A stretch of 64,000 nt of DNA, from positions 1 through 64,000 of the forward strand of contig NZ_SNXR01000014.1 in the NCBI RefSeq assembly GCF_004362665.1, given 5' to 3'. This DNA is from Flavobacterium dankookense. GTDB lineage: Bacteria > Bacteroidota > Bacteroidia > Flavobacteriales > Flavobacteriaceae. The notes beneath the pieces were generated by a model, which saw nothing but the letters and a program-made list of their open reading frames with translations, did no database searches and was not told the origin of the DNA. Position 1 is the first letter of the stretch. Each line of letters starts with the position of its first letter. Positions 8,476 to 16,727 of the stretch are shown here, piece by piece. Made by a program: the position numbers and the translations under genes.

Positions 8476-9396
8476 TTAATTTTTATCTTTTGTAATTGTG
8501 TTTCTTACCTTAATTTTTCTGCTAGGATAACGAACTGGAACTAATCCTGATTTCAAAACTATTCGCTGTCCGCGTTCACCGCCTAGAAAGGAAGCAAATC
8601 CCATTCCTAGTCCAGAATATCCTTGACAATTGATAATATACAAATCACGTGCCAAAGGATAATTTCCTTGTGCAAGATTATCTTGACTTGGAAAAACATA
8701 TTCATTTTTATTTGGAGCTTTCACACTCAAAATTGTTGTTTTATCAACAACAGCTTGCATTTCTAATGGTGGTTGAAAAAGCCAATCAATTCCAACAACG
8801 CCAATCATTCCATTATTTTCAGCCACATATTTAATTACTTCTGCATTGGTCTTAAAAGAATAAATATTCTTTTGCGTTGGAATTTTAACTCCTGAAACTT
8901 CTGAAAGTAATCGAACTGTACTTGAATTTGGATTATCAAAAACCAATCCTTTTATTCCTTCAACAGTATTTCCGTTCATAAAACTGATAACATCTTGCAT
9001 AGCAATTAAGGTATCGTTTGATGATTTGTTTCTGATAAAAACAACAGCATCTTTTGCGAATGGAGTTATTTTAGGATTAATTTTTTTTGAGTTAAATGCT
9101 TTCAACTCTGGATTGCTTAACTTTCTTGGTAAAACTGCAATCTTAACTGTGTCATTAAGCAAACCATTTATGATTTCAGCCTCAGATTTGGTAATCAGCT
9201 TTAACTTTGCGTCATATTCCGTTTCAAAAACCGCTTGTTGATCTTCAACAATTGGGAAAATAGACTCGTCAACATATAGGGTTGCTTTTCCCTTAATGAT
9301 TGTTTCTTCATTATCATTCTTTTTTTGACATGCAAAAACAAACAACAATGTTAAAAGCAAAAATCCGACTATTGTTTTAACTAATTTATTCATCAT
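8476..9396 (-). CDS. PstS-like substrate-binding lipoprotein
   Basis: 306 aa. A lipoprotein signal (LLTLLFVFAC, Cys near residue 23) is followed by a PBP-like periplasmic binding domain; VDESIFPIVEDQQAVFE, VFIRNKSSNDTL, LVFDNPNSSTVRLLSE and a late LYIINCQGYSGLGMGFASFLGG match PstS-family phosphate-binding proteins. No phosphate ABC permease or ATPase gene is near. It overlaps the small membrane gene upstream by 11 bp and belongs to the exb-tonB operon, so it may sense or scavenge rather than feed a Pst importer. Confidence 0.75.
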   Translation of the reverse strand: MMNKLVKTIVGFLLLTLLFVFACQKKNDNEETIIKGKATLYVDESIFPIVEDQQAVFETEYDAKLKLITKSEAEIINGLLNDTVKIAVLPRKLSNPELKAFNSKKINPKITPFAKDAVVFIRNKSSNDTLIAMQDVISFMNGNTVEGIKGLVFDNPNSSTVRLLSEVSGVKIPTQKNIYSFKTNAEVIKYVAENNGMIGVVGIDWLFQPPLEMQAVVDKTTILSVKAPNKNEYVFPSQDNLAQGNYPLARDLYIINCQGYSGLGMGFASFLGGERGQRIVLKSGLVPVRYPSRKIKVRNTITKDKN

Positions 9397-9628
9397 CTAT
9401 AGTATTCAATCTCTTTATCTGAGTTATAAAACGTAAAAAACCGAATAAAAGTATCAGACAACCTGCAATTATTTGCAAATTGTTAGGCAAATTTAAATTT
9501 AACTTGTCCCAAAACAATAATAATAAGCCCAAGCAAGTAAAGGCAATGAAATTCAATAAGCTAATAACGAGAAGAAATCGCTCTTTTAGCGATTTCTTCT
9601 TGAAATTTTCTATAAATTTTGTCACCAT
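9386..9628 (-). CDS. Small two-helix membrane protein in the exb-tonB operon
   Basis: 80 aa. A basic N-terminus (KFIENFKKKSLKER) is followed by two hydrophobic helices, about residues 17-40 and 51-68. No family recognised. The ATG directly abuts the tonB stop (TAAATG with no gap) and its own 3' end overlaps the next gene by 11 bp, so its translation is probably coupled to both neighbours. This tight packing is the best evidence that it is a real gene. Confidence 0.65.
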   Translation of the reverse strand: MVTKFIENFKKKSLKERFLLVISLLNFIAFTCLGLLLLFWDKLNLNLPNNLQIIAGCLILLFGFLRFITQIKRLNTIDDE

Positions 9629-10420
9629 TTAGTCAGCTGATTGGATAGTAATTGGTAAAGAATATTGAACTCTCACTCTTTTTCCATTTTGCTCACCAGG
9701 ATTCCATTTTGGACAAGATTTCAAAACTCTAATAGCTTCTTTTCCTGTTCCATATCCGATATCTCTAATAACTTTAATATCAGTTAAAGAACCATCTTTT
9801 TCAACTACAAAAGTTACAAATACTTTTCCTTTCAAACCTTCTTCATCTGGTGGTGTAAAGTTTTTACCAATAAATTTGTAAAACTTATCCATTCCGCCTG
9901 GGAATTCAGGTTGTACTTGAATACCAGCAGTATTATAAATACTGTTGTCTTCTTCAACTACTTCGCTAGGACCATTTCCAACTGGTTCAACTGTTAATGG
10001 TGCATCTGGATCTCCTTTAATAGTTTCATCACCCAGCTTTTTATCTTTTATTTCCTCAACCTTTGGCGGTTCTTCAACAATTTCTTCTGTTTTCGCAACC
10101 ACTGGCTTAACAAATTTCACCTGATCTACTTTTGGTGGTGGCGGTGGCGGTGGCGGAAGATCTTTTGGTTGTTCTTCTTTTGGTGGTAATTTAATCGTTA
10201 CAATTTTTTTATCCAAATTAGCATCTTCATCAGAGCTATCTGGAATTAAAGATATAATCAATGGAGAAGCAACAGCAAAACCAAAAATTAAAGCTCCTAT
10301 TATAAATGCACGAACATTAGTTTTCGAATTTTCTTGACGAAGTTCATAAGCACCATATGCTTTGTTACGCCCTTCAAAAACGATGTCTATCCACTGTCTT
10401 TTAAACAAGTCTAATTTCAT
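9629..10420 (-). CDS. tonB: Energy transducer TonB
   Basis: 263 aa. A cytoplasmic N-terminus (FKRQWIDIVFEGRNKAYGAYELRQ, common in Bacteroidota TonB) leads to a single membrane anchor near residues 38-60. A proline-rich periplasmic spacer with an eight-proline run near residue 90 and a C-terminal TonB domain from about 170 follow. The family couples proton motive force harvested by ExbB/ExbD to outer-membrane TonB-dependent receptors. It sits 31 bp after the second exbD in exbB-exbD-exbD-tonB, which confirms the assignment. Confidence 0.92.
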   Translation of the reverse strand: MKLDLFKRQWIDIVFEGRNKAYGAYELRQENSKTNVRAFIIGALIFGFAVASPLIISLIPDSSDEDANLDKKIVTIKLPPKEEQPKDLPPPPPPPPKVDQVKFVKPVVAKTEEIVEEPPKVEEIKDKKLGDETIKGDPDAPLTVEPVGNGPSEVVEEDNSIYNTAGIQVQPEFPGGMDKFYKFIGKNFTPPDEEGLKGKVFVTFVVEKDGSLTDIKVIRDIGYGTGKEAIRVLKSCPKWNPGEQNGKRVRVQYSLPITIQSAD

Positions 10421-10451
10421 TTTTCTAGTATTTAAAGATTAGCACAAGACA

Positions 10452-11015
10452 TTACTTGTTCATTTCGTCAATTAGTTTTTGTTCCTCAGGAGTGATGTCG
10501 TTTACAATTGCATAAGTAGGTACATCACATATTGCCATTTCATCCAAAACATCAACTAAATTTCTGTAAGTTGATTTTTTTGAAGGTTTAATAATGACAA
10601 TCATCCCTTTGTCTTTGTCTCCTGTAACTTGTGGAATAGAAACAACTCTTTTTAGAATTTCTTTTCTTAGCCCATTTTTGCCATACACAGCATCAGTTGG
10701 TGCGCCACCTGGTTCTGGAGCTTCTAATAAACCATGAAACCATTTAATTTTGTTGTCTTTCCCCATAAGTATAGTCATGGTTCTTCTTTGATCAACTTTT
10801 ATATCTTTCTCTGGTTCTTTTTTATCTTCTTTATCTGGCAAACCTAAATCCATCGATTGAGGTTTTGATAACGATGTGGTTAACATAAAAAATGTAATCA
10901 ATAAGAATGCCAAATCCACCATAGCAGTTAAATCTACCTTTGAATTGGATTTTTTACTTCTTACTTTTTTACTGCCTTTTTTGCCACCGCCATCGCCGGT
11001 ATTTAATTCAGCCAT
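10452..11015 (-). CDS. exbD: ExbD/TolR biopolymer transport protein (second copy)
   Basis: 187 aa. A lysine-rich cytoplasmic N-terminus is followed by the single ExbD/TolR helix VDLTAMVDLAFLLITFFMLTT; the Asp in MVDLAF is the conserved protonatable residue. The periplasmic domain contains a MIVIIKPSKKSTYRNLVDVLDEMA segment typical of the family. It forms the energising complex with ExbB and the first ExbD. Two non-identical ExbD genes in tandem are normal in Bacteroidota. Confidence 0.9.
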   Translation of the reverse strand: MAELNTGDGGGKKGSKKVRSKKSNSKVDLTAMVDLAFLLITFFMLTTSLSKPQSMDLGLPDKEDKKEPEKDIKVDQRRTMTILMGKDNKIKWFHGLLEAPEPGGAPTDAVYGKNGLRKEILKRVVSIPQVTGDKDKGMIVIIKPSKKSTYRNLVDVLDEMAICDVPTYAIVNDITPEEQKLIDEMNK

Positions 11016-11033
11016 TATATTTTATTATTAAAA

Positions 11034-11663
11034 TTAATAATCTTTTCCTCTTAGACCAGTAACTAAATTAAAGCTATTGATTTTTTGATCTTGAAGAATA
11101 TCCATCACTTTTTTAATTTGAGGATAAAATTCTTTAGCATCACCTTTAATTGCAAAATCTAGTTCCTTAGTTCCTCCATTTTCAATATTGGCTTTTCTTG
11201 CCGCTTGTATCCAATCTTGTAATTGGTTATTGATTGAGTCACAAGGAACACCTGATTGTACTCCTTTTTTAACTCTTTCAGAAGATTTCATGCTCAATAA
11301 TTGTTTTAAACCTTCAATTGGTACTCCAAATTCGTCCACTAATGCAAATTCAGCTTTCTCTTTATCAGTAAATTCAATTTTATATTTTTGAGCCATATAG
11401 TCTAGAGCACCCGAACGGATAGCTCTGTCTTTCATACCATAAAATACCTGCTCTTTACCATCGCTTTTTCCAACTGTTAACATCACCAATCCTGTTTCAG
11501 GTAATTTGGTTTGTGTTGTAGATGAAGGTGTGTCAACAGGCAATGCTTCTGGAGCTTTTGCTGTTGCTGTTAAGATAAAGAAGGTAAGTAAAAGGAAAGC
11601 CACATCACACATCGCTGTCATATCGATGGAAGTTGCTTTTTTAGACATTTTTACTTTAGCCAT
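11034..11663 (-). CDS. exbD: ExbD/TolR biopolymer transport protein (first copy)
   Basis: 209 aa with the helix IDMTAMCDVAFLLLTFFILTA near residues 12-33, including the conserved Asp (MCDVAF). The periplasmic part ends in LDFAIKGDAKEFYPQIKKVMDILQDQ, where the other copy has a related segment. It lies 40 bp after exbB and 18 bp before the second exbD. It probably forms a heteromeric ExbD with the neighbour. Confidence 0.9.
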   Translation of the reverse strand: MAKVKMSKKATSIDMTAMCDVAFLLLTFFILTATAKAPEALPVDTPSSTTQTKLPETGLVMLTVGKSDGKEQVFYGMKDRAIRSGALDYMAQKYKIEFTDKEKAEFALVDEFGVPIEGLKQLLSMKSSERVKKGVQSGVPCDSINNQLQDWIQAARKANIENGGTKELDFAIKGDAKEFYPQIKKVMDILQDQKINSFNLVTGLRGKDY

Positions 11664-11703
11664 TTATTTATTTTATTAAAATAATTAGAATTCTAATTAT
11701 TAA

Positions 11704-12525
11704 TTATGATTTTAAACTTCCTCTGAATTTTCTGTACGTGTTCACAATTGTAGAACCAGCTTCATCAATAGAGTAAGTTAATGTGTCAATTTTAGAAGTA
11801 AAGAAATTGTAAGTTACAATCGCTAATGCTGATGTAGCAATACCTGTAGCGGTATTGATAAGTGCTTCAGAAATACCATTTGCTAATGCAGCTTGGTCTG
11901 GTGATCCAGCAGTTGCCAATGCACCAAACGCTTTAATCATACCCGTTACAGTTCCTAATAATCCTGCAAGAGTTCCAAGAGCTACAAGTGTTGATAATAT
12001 AGTCATGTTTTTCTCTAACATTGGCATCTCTAATGATGTAGCTTCTTCTATTTCTTTATGAATAGTTTCAGACGCTTCTTCACTTGTAAATCCTTCTTTT
12101 TTAACTTCTTGATATTTGATTAATGCCGATTTAATTGCATTAGCTACAGAACCTTGTTGTTTGTCACAAGCGCTGATTGCATCATCAATATTTCCACCTT
12201 TAATACTAGTTTGTACATTTTTCATAAATGTATCAAGGTTTCCTTTTCCTCCAGCTTTAGAGATAACGAAGAAACGCTCGAAAGAAAACACAATTACCAT
12301 TAAAAACAATCCCATCAAAACTGGTACAATTGGACCACCTTTATAAACCATTGCTAAATAATTTCCTGGTAGCGGATGACCTGTATTAACTCCACCTTCA
12401 AAATTTGAACCTGCACCCATTATAAATTGCCATATCAACCATCCAACAAAAACACATGCTACAATGATGATTCCTGACATCATACCTAAACCATTTGAAC
12501 TAGATTCTTTTTTACCGTTTGCCAT
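11704..12525 (-). CDS. exbB: MotA/TolQ/ExbB proton channel family protein
   Basis: 273 aa. Hydrophobic segments near residues 14-37 and 62-82 are followed by a long cytoplasmic loop and the conserved pair of C-terminal helices with TILSTLVALGTLAGLLGTVTGMIKAFGAL and EALINTATGIATSALAIVTYNFF, the ExbB/TolQ signature. It is the proton-channel subunit that powers TonB. First gene of the operon, preceded by a long AT-rich leader. Confidence 0.93.
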   Translation of the reverse strand: MANGKKESSSNGLGMMSGIIIVACVFVGWLIWQFIMGAGSNFEGGVNTGHPLPGNYLAMVYKGGPIVPVLMGLFLMVIVFSFERFFVISKAGGKGNLDTFMKNVQTSIKGGNIDDAISACDKQQGSVANAIKSALIKYQEVKKEGFTSEEASETIHKEIEEATSLEMPMLEKNMTILSTLVALGTLAGLLGTVTGMIKAFGALATAGSPDQAALANGISEALINTATGIATSALAIVTYNFFTSKIDTLTYSIDEAGSTIVNTYRKFRGSLKS

Positions 12526-12917
12526 TTTTTTAAAATTTTAATAGTTTTTAATAAATTATAAGTTTTAGTTGTTTTATAAACTTGATTGGGAACAAATTTA
12601 ATTTTTTACTTCTAATAAAAAAACTTTTTTTGTTTTATGTAACATTAACTTTCAATATTTTTAAACTTCACTAAAACGATTTCTTATTTTTTATTCGAAA
12701 AAAACCAAAAACTAGTTTTATTTTAAACGTTTTAAAAGAAACTATTTATTATAACGTAAAAAGGACTGAGAATATTATAATTTACTACAAAAAGTTTTAG
12801 AATTATAAAGTTATACCATATTTTTAACACTTGGTTATCAATTAACTTTTTCTTTGGTCAATTTATATTAAATTGCGATATAGAAAACAATAATAAACTC
12901 TACATTACATATACATT
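12526..12917. other. Divergent intergenic region between exbB and the HerA-like gene
   Basis: This 392-bp stretch is very AT-rich and has no coding frame I can support. On the minus strand TAAATTTG (12593-12600) fits the -7 element and probably starts exbB transcription, although its -33 TTG is degenerate. On the plus strand a weak TTG with a TTAAATTG-like box near 12853-12876 may serve the HerA-like gene. Confidence 0.4.
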
Positions 12918-14432
12918 ATGTCAAAACAAAATGATTTTAGCGAACATATCCGCAACGGTTATACTACAAAAGGTGAATCTATAATTCTTGGCGGAGCAAT
13001 TCTTGACGGAGATGCTATTCCAGATACGCATATAAAGATTCCACTAAAAACTTTAAATCGCCACGGATTAATTGCTGGAGCAACTGGAACGGGAAAAACA
13101 AAAACCATTCAAGTTTTATCAGAGCAATTATCTTCCTTTGGAATTCCCGTTTTGATGATGGATATAAAAGGAGATTTTTCGGGAATTGCTGCTGTTGGCG
13201 AAGAAAAACCATTTATTACAGAACGCCATGCTAAAATCACATTACCATTTGAACCTCAAAGTTTTCCTGTCGAATTAATGACACTATCAGCTCAAGATGG
13301 TGTTCGAATGAGAGCAACGGTTTCAGAATTTGGACCAGTTTTATTTTCCAGAATATTAGATTTGAACGATACGCAAGCTGGAGTTGTATCGATAATTTTC
13401 AAATATTGTGACGACAAAAAGATGCCTTTATTAGATTTAAAAGATATCAAGAAAGTCCTTAATTATATAACTGAAGAAGGAAAAGACGAAATTTCGCAAG
13501 AATATGGAAAAATTTCTACCGCAACAACTGGAACAATTCTGAGAAAAATAATCGAATTGGAACAACAAGGTGGCGATATTTTCTTTGGTGAAAAATCATT
13601 TGAAATTGATGATTTGATGCGAATTGACGAAAACGGAAAAGGATATGTCAATATATTACGCCTAACAGATATTCAGGATAAACCAAAATTATTCTCTACG
13701 TTTATGTTGAGTTTAATGGCAGAAATTTATCAGCAAATGCCCGAAAAAGGCGATGCAGATCAACCTGAATTGGTTGTTTTTATTGATGAAGCACATCTTA
13801 TATTTGACCAAGCAAGCAAAGCATTGTTAGATCAAATTGAGACGATTATCAAACTTATTCGCTCCAAAGGTATTGGAATTTACTTTGTAACCCAAAATCC
13901 AATGGATGTTCCAGCGAGTGTTTTGGCACAATTGGGTTTAAAAATTCAACATGCGTTACGAGCGTTTACTGCAAAAGACAGACAAGCGATTAAACAAACG
14001 GCTGATAATTATCCAACATCAGATTATTATAAAACCGATGAAGTTTTAACATCACTTGGAATTGGAGAAGCTTTTGTTACAGCATTAAACGAAAAAGGAA
14101 TTCCTACGCCATTGGCAGCAACAATGATGCGCGCTCCAATGAGTAGAATGGATGTTTTGACCGAAAGCGAAATTTCGGAAATCAATACAAAATCAAAATT
14201 GGTAAAAAAATATGCTGAAGAAATTGACCGCGAAAGTGCTTATGAAATTTTGAATAAAAAAATAGAAGAAGCCAACCAAGCTGCTGAGGAGGTTGAACCT
14301 GTTGAAGAAAAAAGAAAGTCGAACGAACCTTCAACCGCTGAAGTAATTGGAAAATCCGTAACCAAAGTAGTAACGAGCGCGAGTTTTATTCGAGGCGTTT
14401 TTGGGATTTTGACTAAATTGTTTAAGAAATAG
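12918..14432 (+). CDS. HerA-like helicase/ATPase (DUF853 family)
   Basis: 504 aa. The P-loop GLIAGATGTGKTKT lies near residues 50-63 and the Walker B LVVFIDEAH near 290; VTQNPMDVPASVLAQLGLKIQHALRAFT is typical of DUF853/HerA-type AAA+ proteins related to FtsK. A C-terminal extension rich in Glu and Lys follows the ATPase core. HerA-type ATPases translocate DNA, but this stand-alone family is poorly characterised and no NurA-like nuclease is adjacent. It is a single gene. Confidence 0.85.
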   Translation: MSKQNDFSEHIRNGYTTKGESIILGGAILDGDAIPDTHIKIPLKTLNRHGLIAGATGTGKTKTIQVLSEQLSSFGIPVLMMDIKGDFSGIAAVGEEKPFITERHAKITLPFEPQSFPVELMTLSAQDGVRMRATVSEFGPVLFSRILDLNDTQAGVVSIIFKYCDDKKMPLLDLKDIKKVLNYITEEGKDEISQEYGKISTATTGTILRKIIELEQQGGDIFFGEKSFEIDDLMRIDENGKGYVNILRLTDIQDKPKLFSTFMLSLMAEIYQQMPEKGDADQPELVVFIDEAHLIFDQASKALLDQIETIIKLIRSKGIGIYFVTQNPMDVPASVLAQLGLKIQHALRAFTAKDRQAIKQTADNYPTSDYYKTDEVLTSLGIGEAFVTALNEKGIPTPLAATMMRAPMSRMDVLTESEISEINTKSKLVKKYAEEIDRESAYEILNKKIEEANQAAEEVEPVEEKRKSNEPSTAEVIGKSVTKVVTSASFIRGVFGILTKLFKK

Positions 14433-14512
14433 TTGGAAGACTGAAGATGGAAGATGGAAGTTCTCTCAAAAAACTTTTAAACTTATAAACTCATAAACTT
14501 TTAAACTAATAA

Positions 14513-14881
14513 ATGAAAGGATTTATAACCATCGGACTTTTGATATTATCCAATGTTTTTATGACATTGGCTTGGTACGGACATTTAAAATTTAAAGAAC
14601 TGAAATGGTTTGAAAATGCTGGATTGATTACCATAGTTTTAATAAGTTGGGGTTTGGCATTATTCGAATATTGTTTTCAAGTTCCTGCAAATAAAATTGG
14701 TTTTCAAGGAAATGGCGGACCATTTTCGCTAATGCAGTTAAAAGTCATTCAAGAAGTCATCACCTTAGTCATCTTTGTGATTTTCTCTTTATTGTTTTTT
14801 AAAAATGAAACTTTTAGATGGAATCACGCTGTTGGTTTTTGCTTTTTAATTTTGGCGGTTTACTTTATATTTAAGAAATAG
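14513..14881 (+). CDS. DMT-type small membrane protein (DUF486)
   Basis: 122 aa with four predicted helices. The stretch SWGLALFEYCFQVPANKIGFQGNGGPFSLMQLKVIQEVI is the hallmark of the DUF486 branch of the drug/metabolite transporter superfamily. Substrate unknown. It lies 80 bp after the HerA-like gene, with a short purine-rich direct repeat (GAAGATGGAAGATGGAAG) in the gap. Confidence 0.8.
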   Translation: MKGFITIGLLILSNVFMTLAWYGHLKFKELKWFENAGLITIVLISWGLALFEYCFQVPANKIGFQGNGGPFSLMQLKVIQEVITLVIFVIFSLLFFKNETFRWNHAVGFCFLILAVYFIFKK

Positions 14882-14906
14882 CACTTCGACTGCGCTCAGT
14901 GTGACA
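14882..14906 (+). repeat. Short dispersed palindromic repeat (CACTTCGACT type)
   Basis: CACTTCGACTGCGCTCAGTG is an imperfect inverted repeat followed by TGACAAA, filling the gap between two plus-strand genes. A related copy with a longer insert is at 48614-48663. It is probably one of the short repeats scattered through flavobacterial genomes. Confidence 0.5.
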
Positions 14907-14920
14907 AAAATAGTAATTAA

Positions 14921-15286
14921 ATGAAAAAATATTTTATCCAAAAAACACCATTTGTAGTTCCGACTACTGATGGGAAAATAATTGAAGAACATCACGGAAA
15001 AGTGGCAACAGCTAATGAAGAAATTTCGATTGCACACATGATTGCACCACCAAAATGGAGCGAACCGTTTCAAACACCAGAATTTGAAGAATACACTTAT
15101 ATCATTTCGGGTAAAAAGCAATTTATTATAGAAGATGAAACAGTAATTCTTGAAGCTGGACAATCCATCAAAATTGAGAAAAACACTCGAGTTCAATATT
15201 CCAATCCGTTTGATGAACCTTGTGAGTATATCGCTATTTGCAAACCATCATTTGATTTTACAAAAGTACATCGGGAAGAGAATTAG
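14921..15286 (+). CDS. Single-domain cupin protein
   Basis: 121 aa with a small beta-barrel cupin pattern: FEEYTYIISGKKQFIIEDETVILEAGQSIKIEKNTRVQYSNP. The first cupin motif has Glu/Glu/Tyr where metal-binding His residues are usual, so metal binding is uncertain. It is too short and too divergent to be 3-hydroxyanthranilate dioxygenase, despite lying beside kmo. Function unknown. Confidence 0.7.
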   Translation: MKKYFIQKTPFVVPTTDGKIIEEHHGKVATANEEISIAHMIAPPKWSEPFQTPEFEEYTYIISGKKQFIIEDETVILEAGQSIKIEKNTRVQYSNPFDEPCEYIAICKPSFDFTKVHREEN

Positions 15287-15302
15287 TATTCAGTCGCAGT
15301 TT

Positions 15303-16652
15303 TCAGTGGTCAGTTTTTAATTTTGTAAAAATAAAATTTTCAACTTCTTCTGAATTCCATTTTTCATGAATGTTATCCATTTGCATCACTTCCTCCATAA
15401 TTTTATTTTGAAAGTCGCCAATGGCTAATGCTTCTGAATAAGGTTGCAAACTAAAAGTTACTCGACTGTATAGCGGCATCCATTTTTCAGGATATTTGTC
15501 TGAAAACCATTTTTCAATTTTCTTTTGAAGAAGGAATTTTTCATCAGCGGTTTTCGAACTCATTTCCATAAAATTTCGATAGGAAAGTTCGGCAATAGCA
15601 TCTGCATTTGGTTTTCTCGAGTTTTCATAGTCGTTTAGCAAATTCGCCCAATCATCGCCATATTGTTCAATCATTTGATTTAAAACGGTAATGTCTTCAA
15701 ATCCAGCGTTCATTCCATGACCATAAAATGGAACTATTGCATGGCAAGCATCGCCAATAAGTGCTACTTTATTACTGTATGTCCATGGAAAACATTTCAT
15801 TGTGACCAAATAACTTGTAGGATTTTTAAAGAAATCTTCCACAAGATTTGGAATTACTTCTTTTGTGTCTGGAAAATGTTTCGCGAAAAAAGCAACCAGT
15901 TGTTCTGTTGTTTTTAATTCTTCAAAAGAATTTTCGCCATCATGTGGCATAAACAAGGTACAGGTGAAACTCCCATTTGGATTAGCTAACGCCATGAGCA
16001 TGAAATTTCCTCTTGGCCAAATGTGTAAGGCGTTTTTATTTAGTTTGTGCGTTCCATCTGGATTTGCAGGAATATTTAATTCTTTATACCCAATATTTAA
16101 AAATTCTTGCGAATAATTAAACATACTTTGACGTTGCATTCTGTGTCTAATTCTGGAGAAAGCGCCATCAGCACCAAATGTCAAGTCGTAGTCTTTTGTA
16201 GTCCATTCGCCTCTTTCGGTTTCACCGATTGATATTGTTGCTGTTGTTAAATCGACATCCCAAACTTTTTGTTCAAAGAAAAACTCAACTCCAGCTTGTT
16301 CGGCTAAATCGACCATTTTTTTATTCAACAAACCTCTAGAAAGCGAGTAAATTACTTCGCCATCTTTGCCATAAAATTGCTCGTTTACAGTATCAATACC
16401 CGTGTGGATTGCTCTTTTTTCAACAGGAATTCCAATACCAAGAACTTCGTCTTCTAATCCAACATCTTTGAGTGCTTTTATTCCTCTGTCAGACAATACA
16501 AGATTGATGGAACGACCTGAGAAATTAATTTTTCTAATATCAGGACTTCTATCGTAAACGTGAACCGTGTGACCTAATTTTTTAAGATATATTGCCAATA
16601 AAGTTCCAACTAATCCAGAACCTACAACGGCTATTTTTTTGGGAGTTTGCAT
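15303..16652 (-). CDS. kmo: Kynurenine 3-monooxygenase
   Basis: 449-aa FAD-dependent aromatic hydroxylase converting L-kynurenine to 3-hydroxykynurenine. The N-terminal dinucleotide motif is VVGSGLVGTLLAIYL; GRSINLVLSDRGIKAL and FGADGAFSRIRHRMQ are typical of KMO, and the second FAD motif is ALIGDACHAIVPFYGHGMNAGFED. Together with kynU (20352-21632) it gives the kynurenine branch that leads to NAD. It is not in one operon with kynU: the acylase and arginase-family genes lie between them on the same strand. Confidence 0.93.
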   Translation of the reverse strand: MQTPKKIAVVGSGLVGTLLAIYLKKLGHTVHVYDRSPDIRKINFSGRSINLVLSDRGIKALKDVGLEDEVLGIGIPVEKRAIHTGIDTVNEQFYGKDGEVIYSLSRGLLNKKMVDLAEQAGVEFFFEQKVWDVDLTTATISIGETERGEWTTKDYDLTFGADGAFSRIRHRMQRQSMFNYSQEFLNIGYKELNIPANPDGTHKLNKNALHIWPRGNFMLMALANPNGSFTCTLFMPHDGENSFEELKTTEQLVAFFAKHFPDTKEVIPNLVEDFFKNPTSYLVTMKCFPWTYSNKVALIGDACHAIVPFYGHGMNAGFEDITVLNQMIEQYGDDWANLLNDYENSRKPNADAIAELSYRNFMEMSSKTADEKFLLQKKIEKWFSDKYPEKWMPLYSRVTFSLQPYSEALAIGDFQNKIMEEVMQMDNIHEKWNSEEVENFIFTKLKTDH

Positions 16653-16674
16653 TATAATTGTATAAGCGGTTTTG

Positions 16675-16682
16675 CAAATTTA
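16675..16682 (-). promoter_or_regulatory. TAnnTTTG box upstream of kmo
   Basis: Minus-strand TAAATTTG lies 23 bp upstream of the kmo ATG. It matches the -7 element, but a matching -33 TTG is not evident because a dispersed repeat occupies that position. Confidence 0.4.
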
Positions 16683-16700
16683 TTGTTTTTTCTCCGTTTT

Positions 16701-16725
16701 GTCATTCTGACGAAGGAAGAATCTC
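16701..16725. repeat. Short dispersed repeat (GTCATTCTGACGAAGG type)
   Basis: GTCATTCTGACGAAGGAAGA and a following ATCTC stand between the penicillin acylase stop and kmo. The same core recurs at 27931-27960 (reverse orientation) and, in part, inside the gene at 25364-25411. No coding role is seen. Confidence 0.55.
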
Positions 16726-16727
16726 AA

